A stretch of DNA of 64,000 nucleotides from Spirochaetota bacterium (GTDB lineage: Bacteria > Spirochaetota > UBA4802 > JAFGJZ01). The stretch lies in NCBI GenBank assembly GCA_016934935.1, contig JAFGRW010000064.1:1-64000 (forward strand), given 5' to 3'. A model generated the notes under the pieces. The model was given only the letters and a program-made list of their open reading frames with translations. It was not told where the DNA came from and searched no databases. Below, in pieces: positions 26,240 through 35,620 of this stretch. How positions within the stretch are numbered: the stretch's first letter is position 1; each line of letters begins with the position of its first letter. Both the position numbers and the translations under genes were made by a program.

Positions 26240-27322
26240 TTAAATAATACGTATTTCACGAGAAAAACTACTTAGTAATTCCGGACCATTATCAGTTATG
26301 TGAAGAAGATCTTCAATCCGAACCCCGCCTGTCCCCGGAATATAGATACCCGGTTCAATAGTAATAACAGAACCCGATGGCAAAACAAAATCATCTTCTC
26401 CCTTAACTCGAGGATGCTCGTGAACGTCAAGTCCAACGCCATGCCCCAGAGAATGTCCGAAACTTTCGCCATAACCTGCGTCACTGATTATTTTACGGGC
26501 AATCGAATCCAGTTCGCCGGTAGTTGCCCCGGCAATCGCGCTATCAATTGCCGCCTGACGGGCACTATTAACAATGCCGTAAACTTCACGCATTGTAACG
26601 CTTATATCTCCAACAAACAGGGTTCTTGTCAAGTCAGAATTATAACCTTCATACACACATCCCATGTCTATCAACAGAGTATCGCCAGGAACTATCTTTT
26701 TAGTCATGGATGTCTCGTAATGCGGCATTGAAGAGTTTGCACCTGAAGCCACAATAGGATCAAAAGAGCTTCCGGTTGCTCCATGAGTTCTGTAATAATG
26801 TTCAAGTTCCACTGCGACATCCCATTCCGTAAGCCCAGGTTTGATTATATTACACAGATAATCCATGCAGTTATCGGTTATTGAGGCTGCTTTACGTAAA
26901 AGAGCCAATTCAGAACTATCTTTAACTACTCTTAAATCACGACATGGATTTCCGCCTGCTCTTACTTTTGCAGAAACTGTTTCCGAAAGGGAATTAAACA
27001 TTTCAAGTGTAAGAAAGTGATCCTCCACATAAATCTTTTTCCATCCGGTATTTTTAACAAGTTCTTTGAATGTTTCATAAACAACACCTGTTTGTAATAC
27101 AAAATCAATTCCACTTTCGGTCAATAATTTTCTTGCATACTCTTCATAACGTGAATCTGTAATAAACCAGGCGTTATCTTTATCAATTACCAGATAACCA
27201 CTTGAACCTTTAAAGCCGGTTAAATAAAAAATGTTTTTTAGATCAAATATTACAAAGGGAAAATTACCCTGTTTATCAATAATACCGCGAAGACGATTAA
27301 TCTGTTTCATTTTTATATCCAT
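26240..27322 (-). CDS. M24-family aminopeptidase (Xaa-Pro type)
   Basis: This 360-residue metallopeptidase has the pita-bread fold. The five metal ligands are visible: two Asp in LLIDMGCVYEGYNSDLTRT, His in SFGHSLGHGVGLDVHE, and two Glu in ITIEPGIYIPG and VRIEDLL. The N-terminal domain (FYLTGFKGSSGYLVI...WFITDSRYEEYA) is that of PepP/PepQ proline peptidases. It removes N-terminal residues before proline or splits Xaa-Pro dipeptides. It overlaps the end of the TPR exoprotein gene by 26 bp and lacks a strong ribosome-binding site; ATG 27310 is an alternative start. Pairing with efp is frequent in bacteria. Confidence 0.9.
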   Translation of the reverse strand: MDIKMKQINRLRGIIDKQGNFPFVIFDLKNIFYLTGFKGSSGYLVIDKDNAWFITDSRYEEYARKLLTESGIDFVLQTGVVYETFKELVKNTGWKKIYVEDHFLTLEMFNSLSETVSAKVRAGGNPCRDLRVVKDSSELALLRKAASITDNCMDYLCNIIKPGLTEWDVAVELEHYYRTHGATGSSFDPIVASGANSSMPHYETSMTKKIVPGDTLLIDMGCVYEGYNSDLTRTLFVGDISVTMREVYGIVNSARQAAIDSAIAGATTGELDSIARKIISDAGYGESFGHSLGHGVGLDVHEHPRVKGEDDFVLPSGSVITIEPGIYIPGTGGVRIEDLLHITDNGPELLSSFSREIRII

Positions 27323-30134
27323 AGTGAGATTTAATTATAGCAGACGCCCTGGCTAAAGCTCCACCTCTATAATGATCCGCAAGGTGTTTCAAATGTGCTA
27401 TGGCATCAGAGTGTTTTTTTTGGTTAAAGAGAATTAATGCATAGCTAATGCGTCCCTTAGCGACGAACATTCCACGATCATAAGGAAGTAAAAGTAATCT
27501 GTCAAATAACTGTTTCGATCGTCTATAATTTTTATAGTGATAATAATATATTTCAGCCGCTATAAAAAGCGATCTGGGATCCGTTGGATTATTATCTAGT
27601 GAGGACATGCTGTAACTGAATGCTTTGTTTACATTGTCATTGATATAATAAAAATAGGCAAAATTTGATTCAGCTTTTCCTCTGTGATCTTTATTAGATA
27701 TAAGTAAATTATTGTAAAACAAAAAAAGTGAGTTCTGTTTGTAATTCAAAGTTATATCCGATAATTTTCCAAGTAATAAAAACGATTTATCATCTGGTAG
27801 TGAAAAAACATCCCGATTTTTATTTAAAAATTCAAAAAGTTTGTTATAATCGTCCTTTCCGATTAAAATATTAACCATAAGATTTACTGTCTTATGATTA
27901 TGTTTTTTTAATGTAGACAATATTTTGAAGCTTTTGTCACTATTGCCCGAAAGCAGATAATTCTCAGCAGCAATAAGAGCAATTTCGCTTTTCAATCCAG
28001 GTTTTTCTGTGACTTTAAATACATCCTCAGCAAATACAGCAGCGTCATCTACTCCATTATTTCTTATTAAAAAATCAGAAATAAGTCGGGTAGCTTTTTC
28101 GCGATAATTGGATTCACCTGTTTTCTTCGTAAAACTTTTTGCAGCTTCAAGGTTATCAAGGTAAATTTCATTTTTAGTCATGTAATAGTAATCCTGATCA
28201 GCTAGCATTTTGATAGAATCAGATATATATAGACCGTTGTAAAGTGAAGATGATGTCTGAAAATGATTACGTTTAAATGCTGAGCGAGCCGCATATAAAA
28301 CCATTATTGGACGAACTCTTTCATCCGCATTTTCAGCGCTTCCAGTAATCTGATCAATTAATTTATAATTATGGTTTTTATATAAAATATCCAGATATCG
28401 CGAAACAATTTCTATATCAGCATTTTTTTCTTTTGCACTAAATAATCTTGCGTATACCTCTTCTGCTTTTTTATATTCTGCATTATTGAAATGTTTTTCT
28501 CCCTGAATACGTAGAATGATAAAAGTAATATCCGATTCAGGGAAATTTTTCACTACATAATTTATATATTTTGTATTGTCTCTTTTGTTTGATTCCAGAA
28601 ATAACGCGTAATCATAAATAACTCCTGAATTTTTTACACCTTTAGGGAAATTTGTTATAAGAAAGTTTGCATCTAATCTAGCACTATCGAACCGCTTAAG
28701 ACGCATGTTAGAATCAAGCCTCAATATTCTTGCGTCATAAGCATTTAATATTTCTTGTTTTTTCAGGTATATTGTACAATATTTTATAGTATCGGAATAA
28801 TTTTTTTGGTCATAGCTCGAAACGGCCATAAAGTAATGATACTCATTTTTATATGAAGAAAACGGATTAAAATCATCAATACGCTTAAAACCATCAATAG
28901 CTTTATCGTATTTTTTTTCACGAAGATAAACAAGTGAGAGTTTATATTGAATCATATCGAGTTCAGGATCGAAAGCCAGTTCCTTTTGAAGAGACAGGAG
29001 TATTTTTTCGGCACGGCTAAACATTGCCAATTGAACATAAATATCGGACAAAAGAAGATACGCATTGCGCGAATCATAATCAATTTCATAAAGAAGAATC
29101 TTCTCGGCAAGAGGTCGGGCTTTATACAGGTCATTACGTTTAAGATAAATACGTCCGGCAATATTAATAGCTTCAACTTTTAGAATCTGATTTTCAGAAT
29201 TCTCAATTAACTCAAGAAGTATCTCAAGTGCCTCATCCTCCCTGTCCGCTCGTGATAATATTCTACCTAAATCCAGACTCGCTTTATCATTAAGAGAAGA
29301 ATCATTACCGCCAGAATAACTCAAATATTTTTTTAGTGCTGCTATAGCTCGCCTATCGTCTTTTAATTCTATAAAAGATGTTCCCATGTAATACAGAACA
29401 TTATAGTAAGGTCGATTTGGCAAAAGCTTTCCAGTTACTCTGCCAAAATATACTAAAGCCTGTTTGTGGTGTCCGCGTCGTTGTTCAATTCTACCAAACA
29501 AAATGTTTGCTCTTGTTTTTACGTCAACCTGCTTCGATGAGGACAATAGAGTTTTTAAAATTTTTTCCGATTCATTATAACTAATAGTATTAAAATATGC
29601 CAGCGCAATATCATACCTGATTTTATCAGCAAGTGCGTCATCCTCAGCAGCCTGCAAGGCGTTTCTCCATTCAATTAATGCCTCATCATATCTGCGTTGT
29701 CTAAAATATATATATCCTATTTGACGGTAGCTATCTGTAATCAAATAATTATCGTTAGGCTTTTCTGAAATAAAACGTTTGAATTCTTCAATGGCATGAT
29801 GATAATTGCGATCAAGATAATGTGACCGTGCAATCCAGTATCGTGCTTCTGTCTTTAAATTATCATCTGTACTTATTGAAAGATAACGATTAAATTCGAA
29901 TACAGCTGACTTGTAACGCTTTTGATAATGTATGGTCTTTGCAAGATTAAAAGTTGCGCGTTCTTTATATCCGTCATCATTCTTAATTATGGATTGCAGT
30001 ATTAACTCAGCAGATTTATAATTTTTTGCGCGAATTGCTTCCAGAGCCTGATCATAGAGCATTGAACTACTCTGTTGGGCAGAAATAAATCCCCCGAGCA
30101 AAATAATCAGCGTTATTAAAGCAATTTTTTTCAT
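27297..30134 (-). CDS. Large secreted TPR protein
   Basis: The protein has 945 residues from the ATG at 30134, which gives a clean signal peptide (MKKIALITLIILLGGFISA|QQ). That ATG lies one base after the argS stop. The rest is tetratricopeptide-like helical repeats, such as YKSAVFEFNRYLSISTDD, YHHAIEEFKRFISEKPNDNY and YDEALIEWRNALQAAEDD. The best repeats lie in the first 350 residues and degenerate ones run to the end. It is probably a periplasmic or outer-membrane scaffold. No catalytic domain is visible. Function is unknown; it is co-transcribed with argS and the M24 peptidase gene. Confidence 0.8.
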   Translation of the reverse strand: MKKIALITLIILLGGFISAQQSSSMLYDQALEAIRAKNYKSAELILQSIIKNDDGYKERATFNLAKTIHYQKRYKSAVFEFNRYLSISTDDNLKTEARYWIARSHYLDRNYHHAIEEFKRFISEKPNDNYLITDSYRQIGYIYFRQRRYDEALIEWRNALQAAEDDALADKIRYDIALAYFNTISYNESEKILKTLLSSSKQVDVKTRANILFGRIEQRRGHHKQALVYFGRVTGKLLPNRPYYNVLYYMGTSFIELKDDRRAIAALKKYLSYSGGNDSSLNDKASLDLGRILSRADREDEALEILLELIENSENQILKVEAINIAGRIYLKRNDLYKARPLAEKILLYEIDYDSRNAYLLLSDIYVQLAMFSRAEKILLSLQKELAFDPELDMIQYKLSLVYLREKKYDKAIDGFKRIDDFNPFSSYKNEYHYFMAVSSYDQKNYSDTIKYCTIYLKKQEILNAYDARILRLDSNMRLKRFDSARLDANFLITNFPKGVKNSGVIYDYALFLESNKRDNTKYINYVVKNFPESDITFIILRIQGEKHFNNAEYKKAEEVYARLFSAKEKNADIEIVSRYLDILYKNHNYKLIDQITGSAENADERVRPIMVLYAARSAFKRNHFQTSSSLYNGLYISDSIKMLADQDYYYMTKNEIYLDNLEAAKSFTKKTGESNYREKATRLISDFLIRNNGVDDAAVFAEDVFKVTEKPGLKSEIALIAAENYLLSGNSDKSFKILSTLKKHNHKTVNLMVNILIGKDDYNKLFEFLNKNRDVFSLPDDKSFLLLGKLSDITLNYKQNSLFLFYNNLLISNKDHRGKAESNFAYFYYINDNVNKAFSYSMSSLDNNPTDPRSLFIAAEIYYYHYKNYRRSKQLFDRLLLLPYDRGMFVAKGRISYALILFNQKKHSDAIAHLKHLADHYRGGALARASAIIKSHYGYKNETD

Positions 30135-30135
30135 T

Positions 30136-31815
30136 TTACATTGAGTCCGGAGCACTGACACCCAGAATATTTAAACCATTACGAATAACATTCTTAACAG
30201 CTGTACAAATAATTAACATTGATTCTGTGCGTTCTGTGTCGTCGGTTAAAATTCTGTTAACAGTATAAAACCTGTGGAAATCCTGAGCCAATCTTAAAAG
30301 ATAATTTGCTAGACGATGTACTTCAAAAACCGAAGCTGCATCCGCGATTTCTTCAGGGAAACGGACAATCATTTTTAAAAGAGAAAGAGCCTCCGGATTA
30401 TCCAGGTGATCTTGATTCAAGGAACACTCATCAATATTGATATTACGTTTTTCCGCCTCCCTGAAAATCGAACAAATTCTTGCATGAGCATACTGTAAGT
30501 AAAAAACAGGGTTTTCACTTGTCCGTCTTTTTGCTAACTCAAGATCAAAATCAAGATGGCTATCCATGGATCGCGCAACAAAAAAATATCTTGCAGCATC
30601 AACACCTATATCATCAATCAGCTCCTGCATGGTAGAAAACCGCCCCAACCTTTTTGACATTTTAACGGCTTCGCCATCCATTATCAGATTAACCTGCTGG
30701 GCAATTAAAACCCGGAATTTTTCACTATCATGGCCAAGAGCTATCATCGCGCCTCTTAATCGGGCAATATAACCATGGTGATCCGGTCCCCAAATGTCTA
30801 TAATAGAATCATAGCCACGTGTATATTTATTCTCATGATAAGCAATATCAGCCATTAGATAAGTTGGGCGGCCATCCTCTCGAACAACGACACGATCCTT
30901 GTCATCATCATAATCAGTAGCCCTAAAAAACTTTTTACCTTCTTCGTCATATATAACTCCCCTGGAGACCATTTCATCAAATGTCTGATTAACAATTCCG
31001 TTCTCATGAAGAGTGCTCTCACGAAACCACTGCTTATATTTTACACGAAACTTTTCCATAACGACTTGCTGGCTTTTAACTACAAAAGAGATTGCATATT
31101 TACTAAAAAAGGATATTATCTCTTCTTCTGATGCAAATTCATCTGCATTGAACTCTTTATTGTCAAAAACGTGTTGAGCAATGTCTTTTACGTATTCTCC
31201 CTGATAACCGTCATCAGGGAAATCAATTTTTTCGCCCAAGATTTCACGATAACGGCTGTAAACCGAAAGTCCAAATAGATTCACCTGATTTCCATGATCG
31301 TTTACGTAAAATTCTCGATCTACATGATCACCCGATGCTTCAATAATATTTGCAAGTGAGTCACCAAGAGCAGCAGCACGAGCCGAAACAACATTGAGAG
31401 GACCAGTCGGATTTGCCGATACAAACTCAAGACTGTATCGAAGCGGATTCTGTTTTTGAGATTTACCGAAAGATTCACCCTGTTTAACAGCTTCAATAAC
31501 AGAATTCACTAAATATTTACGGGAAACAAAAATATTTACAAAACCAGGCTTTACAACATCTATCTTGTCAATAAGCTCTGAATCTGATAAGTACTCCGAG
31601 AGTATTTCGCCGATAACAAACGGTGATTTTTTCAGTATTCGTGCACTTTCAAGAGCTATTGGTGTTGAATAATCACCAAACTTCTCTTCCTTTGGATACT
31701 CTATTTTGATATCCGGAAAATCAGAAACGCTGCAATCACCAAATTTACCGTCCTTTACTGCATTCATAAGTGCTTCAGAAACAAGTTCGCCAATAACAAT
31801 TTTTATACGTTTCAA
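30136..31815 (-). CDS. argS: Arginyl-tRNA synthetase, altered HIGH motif, TTG start
   Basis: This 559-residue class I synthetase charges tRNA-Arg. The family context is clear: FVSANPTGPLNVVSARAAALGDSLANI, EFYVNDHGNQV, DIWGPDHHGYI, EAVKMSKRLGRFST (KMSK intact) and the C-terminal DALR-type anticodon domain. The position normally occupied by HVGH reads NVVS (residues 141-144), so both histidines of the HIGH signature are gone. The rest of the catalytic core is intact, so the enzyme is probably active. I believe similar sequences occur in other spirochaetes. The start is TTG, with GGGG about 7 nt upstream. It heads the minus-strand run to 24229. Confidence 0.95.
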   Translation of the reverse strand: MKRIKIVIGELVSEALMNAVKDGKFGDCSVSDFPDIKIEYPKEEKFGDYSTPIALESARILKKSPFVIGEILSEYLSDSELIDKIDVVKPGFVNIFVSRKYLVNSVIEAVKQGESFGKSQKQNPLRYSLEFVSANPTGPLNVVSARAAALGDSLANIIEASGDHVDREFYVNDHGNQVNLFGLSVYSRYREILGEKIDFPDDGYQGEYVKDIAQHVFDNKEFNADEFASEEEIISFFSKYAISFVVKSQQVVMEKFRVKYKQWFRESTLHENGIVNQTFDEMVSRGVIYDEEGKKFFRATDYDDDKDRVVVREDGRPTYLMADIAYHENKYTRGYDSIIDIWGPDHHGYIARLRGAMIALGHDSEKFRVLIAQQVNLIMDGEAVKMSKRLGRFSTMQELIDDIGVDAARYFFVARSMDSHLDFDLELAKRRTSENPVFYLQYAHARICSIFREAEKRNINIDECSLNQDHLDNPEALSLLKMIVRFPEEIADAASVFEVHRLANYLLRLAQDFHRFYTVNRILTDDTERTESMLIICTAVKNVIRNGLNILGVSAPDSM

Positions 31816-32326
31816 TATTTTACCCCAGTATTCATTCTGATTTTAAGAAATTATTAGCTTAAATATGTTATAAAATGATGCAAAGTCATAAATAGAATTA
31901 AATAAAACAACTATAATAGGACACTATGATAAAGCGTTCAAAAAAGACAACTTTTTTCTATAAGCGGGGGGCATCATCCAAGCCAAATTATCTGATTAAA
32001 AATCATAATATTTCAGTTTTTTAACTCAACTTGTATTAAAATCAATCATAAAACGAATTCAGCCAGTTTATTTCTTTTCTAGTACTAAAGTTGTATGAAT
32101 TAATTATCTCATTTTACATGAATTTCAGTAATTTCTTTACATATTTTATACAAATCTCTAATAATGAATTCTTATCCAGTTATCATTTACAATAACCAGG
32201 TAACTTGTCTTTGTAGTTTAATAATAAAACGAAAGGTAAGCTTTATTTGCTGCAGTTTTTCAAGGTTTTAAAAAATAAAATTATCTGAATTTAAAAAAGC
32301 CCTTAGAGCTTAAAAGGATGTAGCCA
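31816..32326. other. Divergent intergenic region, 511 bp, no gene seen
   Basis: The region lies between divergent argS and the glycosyltransferase gene. It is very AT-rich. A 32-codon frame at 31925-32023, with a TATAAT just upstream and an AGGA, is too short and featureless to call. A GC-rich patch, GCGGGGGGC, lies near 31964. I see no repeat, tRNA or terminator. Confidence 0.45.
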
Positions 32327-33796
32327 ATGAGAAACAAAAAAGATGCAATTATAACAGCAGTTATTTTTGTAACCGGTATTTTTCTTTTGGCCTGGAATAT
32401 CGGGCATGAAAGTTTCTGGGCCGATGAAGCCTTTACCGGAGTAATGATTCGGCATAGTTTTGCTGATATTTATGAGTTTTGCAAAATGGAAATGCACTCT
32501 GCATTCTATTACTGGATGCTCAAAATTTTTTCACTGATTTTCGGAAGCGGAGAGATCTCTCTCAGAGTTTTTTCGCTTTTAGGTACCCTTGCTCTTGCCG
32601 GTTTGGGACCGACTGCTATCAAGCGACTTTTCAATCCTATCGCTGGATGGATGTTTTCAGCAGCAGTTTTTCTTGCACCGGGTCTGGTTGCGTATTCACA
32701 GGAAGCACGGATGTACACATGGGGTGCCTTCTTCACAACAGCAATGGCACTTTATGCATTTCTGGCACAACGTGAAGGCAAACGTAGAGACATGATACTT
32801 TTTGGAGTTTTTCTTTTCTGTGCCATGTACACACATCTTCTCGGAATGGTAAGCTCTTTCTTTTTTAATGCCATTTTTTTATCTGTGCTTCTATTTAAAA
32901 AGAATTACAGTTTTATAAAAAAATATCTGATTACTGCCGGCATTGTCGCAGTTCTGTTTTTACCAAGACTGTATTACGTTATTGAACAGGCCAAAATCGT
33001 TAAGAAGAATTTCTGGATCGGCCCTGTTACCAAAATGAAAATTATACAGAGCATTCAGTTTGTCTTTGGTTTAAAATTTGATTATGACAAACTTACAACC
33101 GTAATATCAATTATTGTTATACTTTCCGTTTTAATTACATTGATATACCTGATAATAAAAAAAGATAAAAACAGTGGATTACTGCTTACTCTTTTATCCA
33201 GTTACGTTGCTGCTTTTTTATTTCTGATTTTCTATTCATACGCTATCAGCCCGATATTAGAGCCACGCTATACTCTAATATTTGCCCCCTGGTTAATAGC
33301 TGTATTTGCATGCGGATTGTACCGGTTTCATAAAATTGCCGGAATTGCCGTTATTACATTATATTGTATTCTCTCTTTTTCAGTAAATCTTAACACCTAT
33401 AACAAACGATATAACGGTTATATGAAAGAGGCCGTTGAAGATATTAAGAACCGTATTAAGCCGGATCATGTGTTCGTACATGTCGGAGAACATACTTTGG
33501 GTGCTTTTACCTACTATTTTCCCGAACATAAACACTATTTTCTTATTAATAAAAGATCTAAAGTTTACTGGTATCTGGAGATTTTCAAAAAATACGGCGG
33601 ATACGGACCTGAGCTTAAAGATCTTATTGGTGATGCAAAAAACATCTGGATTGCTGACCGCATGTGGGGTTTTAATACAGGAGTTTTTGACAAACAGTTT
33701 TATAAACTGGGTACTCCCGATTATTCCGCAACATATATGCAGGAACCAAAACATTCATGGTTTACTCCATTTGTTAAGTACTATAAAATAGATTAA
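32327..33796 (+). CDS. GT39/ArnT-like polyprenyl-linked glycosyltransferase
   Basis: The protein has 489 residues and about 10-11 membrane helices. The first periplasmic loop has the GT-C signature SFWADEAFTG with the Asp-Glu catalytic pair, and the second shows YSQEARMYTWGAFF, typical of dolichyl-phosphate-mannose/ArnT-like transferases ('glycosyltransferase family 39'). Such enzymes move a sugar from a polyprenyl phosphate donor to lipid or protein outside the membrane. The soluble C-terminal part (about 370-489) is short. The gene stands alone and is followed by a hairpin, consistent with an accessory envelope-glycosylation gene. Confidence 0.82.
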   Translation: MRNKKDAIITAVIFVTGIFLLAWNIGHESFWADEAFTGVMIRHSFADIYEFCKMEMHSAFYYWMLKIFSLIFGSGEISLRVFSLLGTLALAGLGPTAIKRLFNPIAGWMFSAAVFLAPGLVAYSQEARMYTWGAFFTTAMALYAFLAQREGKRRDMILFGVFLFCAMYTHLLGMVSSFFFNAIFLSVLLFKKNYSFIKKYLITAGIVAVLFLPRLYYVIEQAKIVKKNFWIGPVTKMKIIQSIQFVFGLKFDYDKLTTVISIIVILSVLITLIYLIIKKDKNSGLLLTLLSSYVAAFLFLIFYSYAISPILEPRYTLIFAPWLIAVFACGLYRFHKIAGIAVITLYCILSFSVNLNTYNKRYNGYMKEAVEDIKNRIKPDHVFVHVGEHTLGAFTYYFPEHKHYFLINKRSKVYWYLEIFKKYGGYGPELKDLIGDAKNIWIADRMWGFNTGVFDKQFYKLGTPDYSATYMQEPKHSWFTPFVKYYKID

Positions 33797-33804
33797 TTTT
33801 TAGC

Positions 33805-33838
33805 ATATCAGGAGCTGTCATACAGACGCTCCTGATAT
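33805..33838 (+). terminator. Stem-loop after the glycosyltransferase gene
   Basis: ATATCAGGAGC and GCTCCTGATAT form a perfect 11-bp stem with a 12-nt loop, 8 bp after the stop codon. No T run follows the 3' arm, so it may act as a weak or factor-assisted terminator. Confidence 0.6.
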
Positions 33839-33984
33839 ATCCTGATCATCGCTTCGCGTAGTTACCACTCCATTGTTGAAACAATTTTTTGTAAAGACGC
33901 ACCTCTGTGTATCTAAATGGAAAATTTAATCCTCACCTTTCGGTGTCGATGGGCAGCAACCCGGAGACTGAGAAATCTACTGGA

Positions 33985-34935
33985 CTATACCAAAGAATTA
34001 ATATCTTTTTCAGAAAGACCTGTAATCTCTGCAATTTCCTGAACCGAGAAACCCTTCAAAAGCATCGCTTGAGCTGTTTCAAGCTTACCTTCAAGTTTGC
34101 CTTCAGCTTTGCCTTTAGCAACACCCTCTTTCATACCTTTTTGTATACCTTCTTCTATGCCTTCAAGCTTACCTTCTTCTCTTAATTTCATCGCAGTTGA
34201 CATAACTACACTTTCTCCTTTTTCCGATATTTGCCGAGTAATAGTCATTAAATACTCAGGTGTAATATTCGTAAAACTCATCATATAAGTCAAAAATGAC
34301 ATTATCAGCTGCACATCTTTTTCATTATCCAGATAATCTTTCAACTGAAACATTATATCGTACAGCTTTTCAAAAAGCAAGCTTTCATTACCAATATACT
34401 TAAAAATCAGAGCCAGGGCACGGTTAAATTCCCGTTTATAGAGCTTGTTCTTAATAGTTTCATCATTATAACGGGCTACATCTGTTAACAGGTATTTTAA
34501 ATCCGGAACAAATTGAGACCAGTTTTCATCACAGTCCTCAAACAGATCATTAAACGGAACTATCTTCCACCTCTGCCTTCCGTTATAAAATATTATTGGC
34601 ACAATCAACGTGAGATTTTCTCTGTTTTTTTCCTGATACAACCAGATATTTATCATGTATCGCAACAACTAAAGATACTCATTTCCGGGTTTGAAACTAT
34701 TGTGTTCAAACAATAGTGTAACTGTTACACTATGATTATCTTTTCTTTTGCAAGCATAAACCAGATCGGTATAGTGCTCTTTAAGATTATTATCCACATA
34801 ACTGTTGTTATCAAGCTGTAATGAATCAAGATCAATTTCTTTTAATATTTCTTTTGGAAAAACTGATCGAATCAAATCAGCAGCATTCTCTTTAACGCTC
34901 TCTATCTCCTTGAAGAGCTTATCGTGTTCATTCAT
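33985..34935 (-). pseudogene. Rpn/YhgA-type nuclease gene interrupted by one amber codon
   Basis: The reading frame from ATG 34935 (strong GGAGGTGAAGA site) to 33985 is continuous except for one TAG at 34671-34669. The 88 residues before it are the N-terminus of a YhgA/Rpn-family protein (HDKLFKEIESVKENAADLIR, then TVTLLFEHNSFKPGNEYL). The 227 codons after it continue in the same frame as the expected next part (LLRYMINIWLYQEK, then LIVPIIFYNGRQRWK). They end with the family's GKAEGKLEGKLETAQ repeats and a GLSEKDINSL tail. One base change, for example CAG or AAG to TAG, explains the break, so it is a recent pseudogene, unless amber read-through occurs or the read is wrong. Confidence 0.82.
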
Positions 34936-35068
34936 TCTTCACCTCCTTTTCTCTTACTTATAACAACTGTTTTTTAGCGAAAATTGGTGAAGAAAATGAT
35001 TAAAAAAATTTTTACAAAACAGCCTCCAACTGCGTTTACATATATAGATAAATCTTTGGAGGCATGAT

Positions 35069-35563
35069 ATGGAAAAAACCGATTTCAGAACATCAATAGA
35101 TGTTGAAGTCAGCAGACTAAATAGAATAAAAGAGTACGCTGCAAAGCACGATATGGATATTTCTGATGTAATGAATACCGTTCTGGATATGTATTCAAAA
35201 AAGCTGGCTAAGAATCCAGCATGCAATGACACTCTAAACAGGTATCATAAGAGAGGAACAATTTACAAATCAGTGCATATCCGGTTTTCGAGCATTACAA
35301 AAAGAAAATTGAAAGACATCGCTAATCTGTATTGTTACAGTTTGTCATACATGTTGTTTCTTGCAATGGAGTTCTTCGATGAATTTATGGTTGGTGTTAA
35401 GGAGTTCATTCGTCCCTGTTTTCATGCCTCTTTTGTCCATCACTTCTTTGGTTTTCCATACTTCATTAACAGCTGGGGAATGAACTTTTATGAGGGGCAA
35501 AACCATCCTGCTGGACAAGAATCCAAGAAAATATTGAATTTACCATATTTAAATAAATTATAA
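35069..35563 (+). CDS. Putative ribbon-helix-helix-like small protein
   Basis: The protein has 164 residues. Residues 5-47 (FRTSIDVEVSRLNRIKEYAA, then MDISDVMNTVLDMYSKKL) look like a ribbon-helix-helix DNA-binding unit, and residues 65-103 (YKSVHIRFSSITKRKLKDIA, then YSLSYMLFLAMEFF) could be a second one. The C-terminal third is aromatic and does not resemble anything I know. GGAGG lies 6 nt before the ATG. It is divergent from the broken Rpn gene and may belong to the same accessory island. The RHH assignment rests on pattern alone. Confidence 0.55.
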   Translation: MEKTDFRTSIDVEVSRLNRIKEYAAKHDMDISDVMNTVLDMYSKKLAKNPACNDTLNRYHKRGTIYKSVHIRFSSITKRKLKDIANLYCYSLSYMLFLAMEFFDEFMVGVKEFIRPCFHASFVHHFFGFPYFINSWGMNFYEGQNHPAGQESKKILNLPYLNKL

Positions 35564-35620
35564 ACGACCAATAACGTAAATATTTCATAAACCTGAAACA
35601 AAACAGCAATAAAAATGAAA

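Noticed and set aside
31925-32023. 32-codon frame with nearby TATAAT and AGGA
   Set aside because: Too short and featureless; the -10 has no matching -35.
33839-33984. Stretch between the glycosyltransferase hairpin and the broken Rpn gene considered as a gene remnant
   Set aside because: No frame or similarity to a known gene could be supported.
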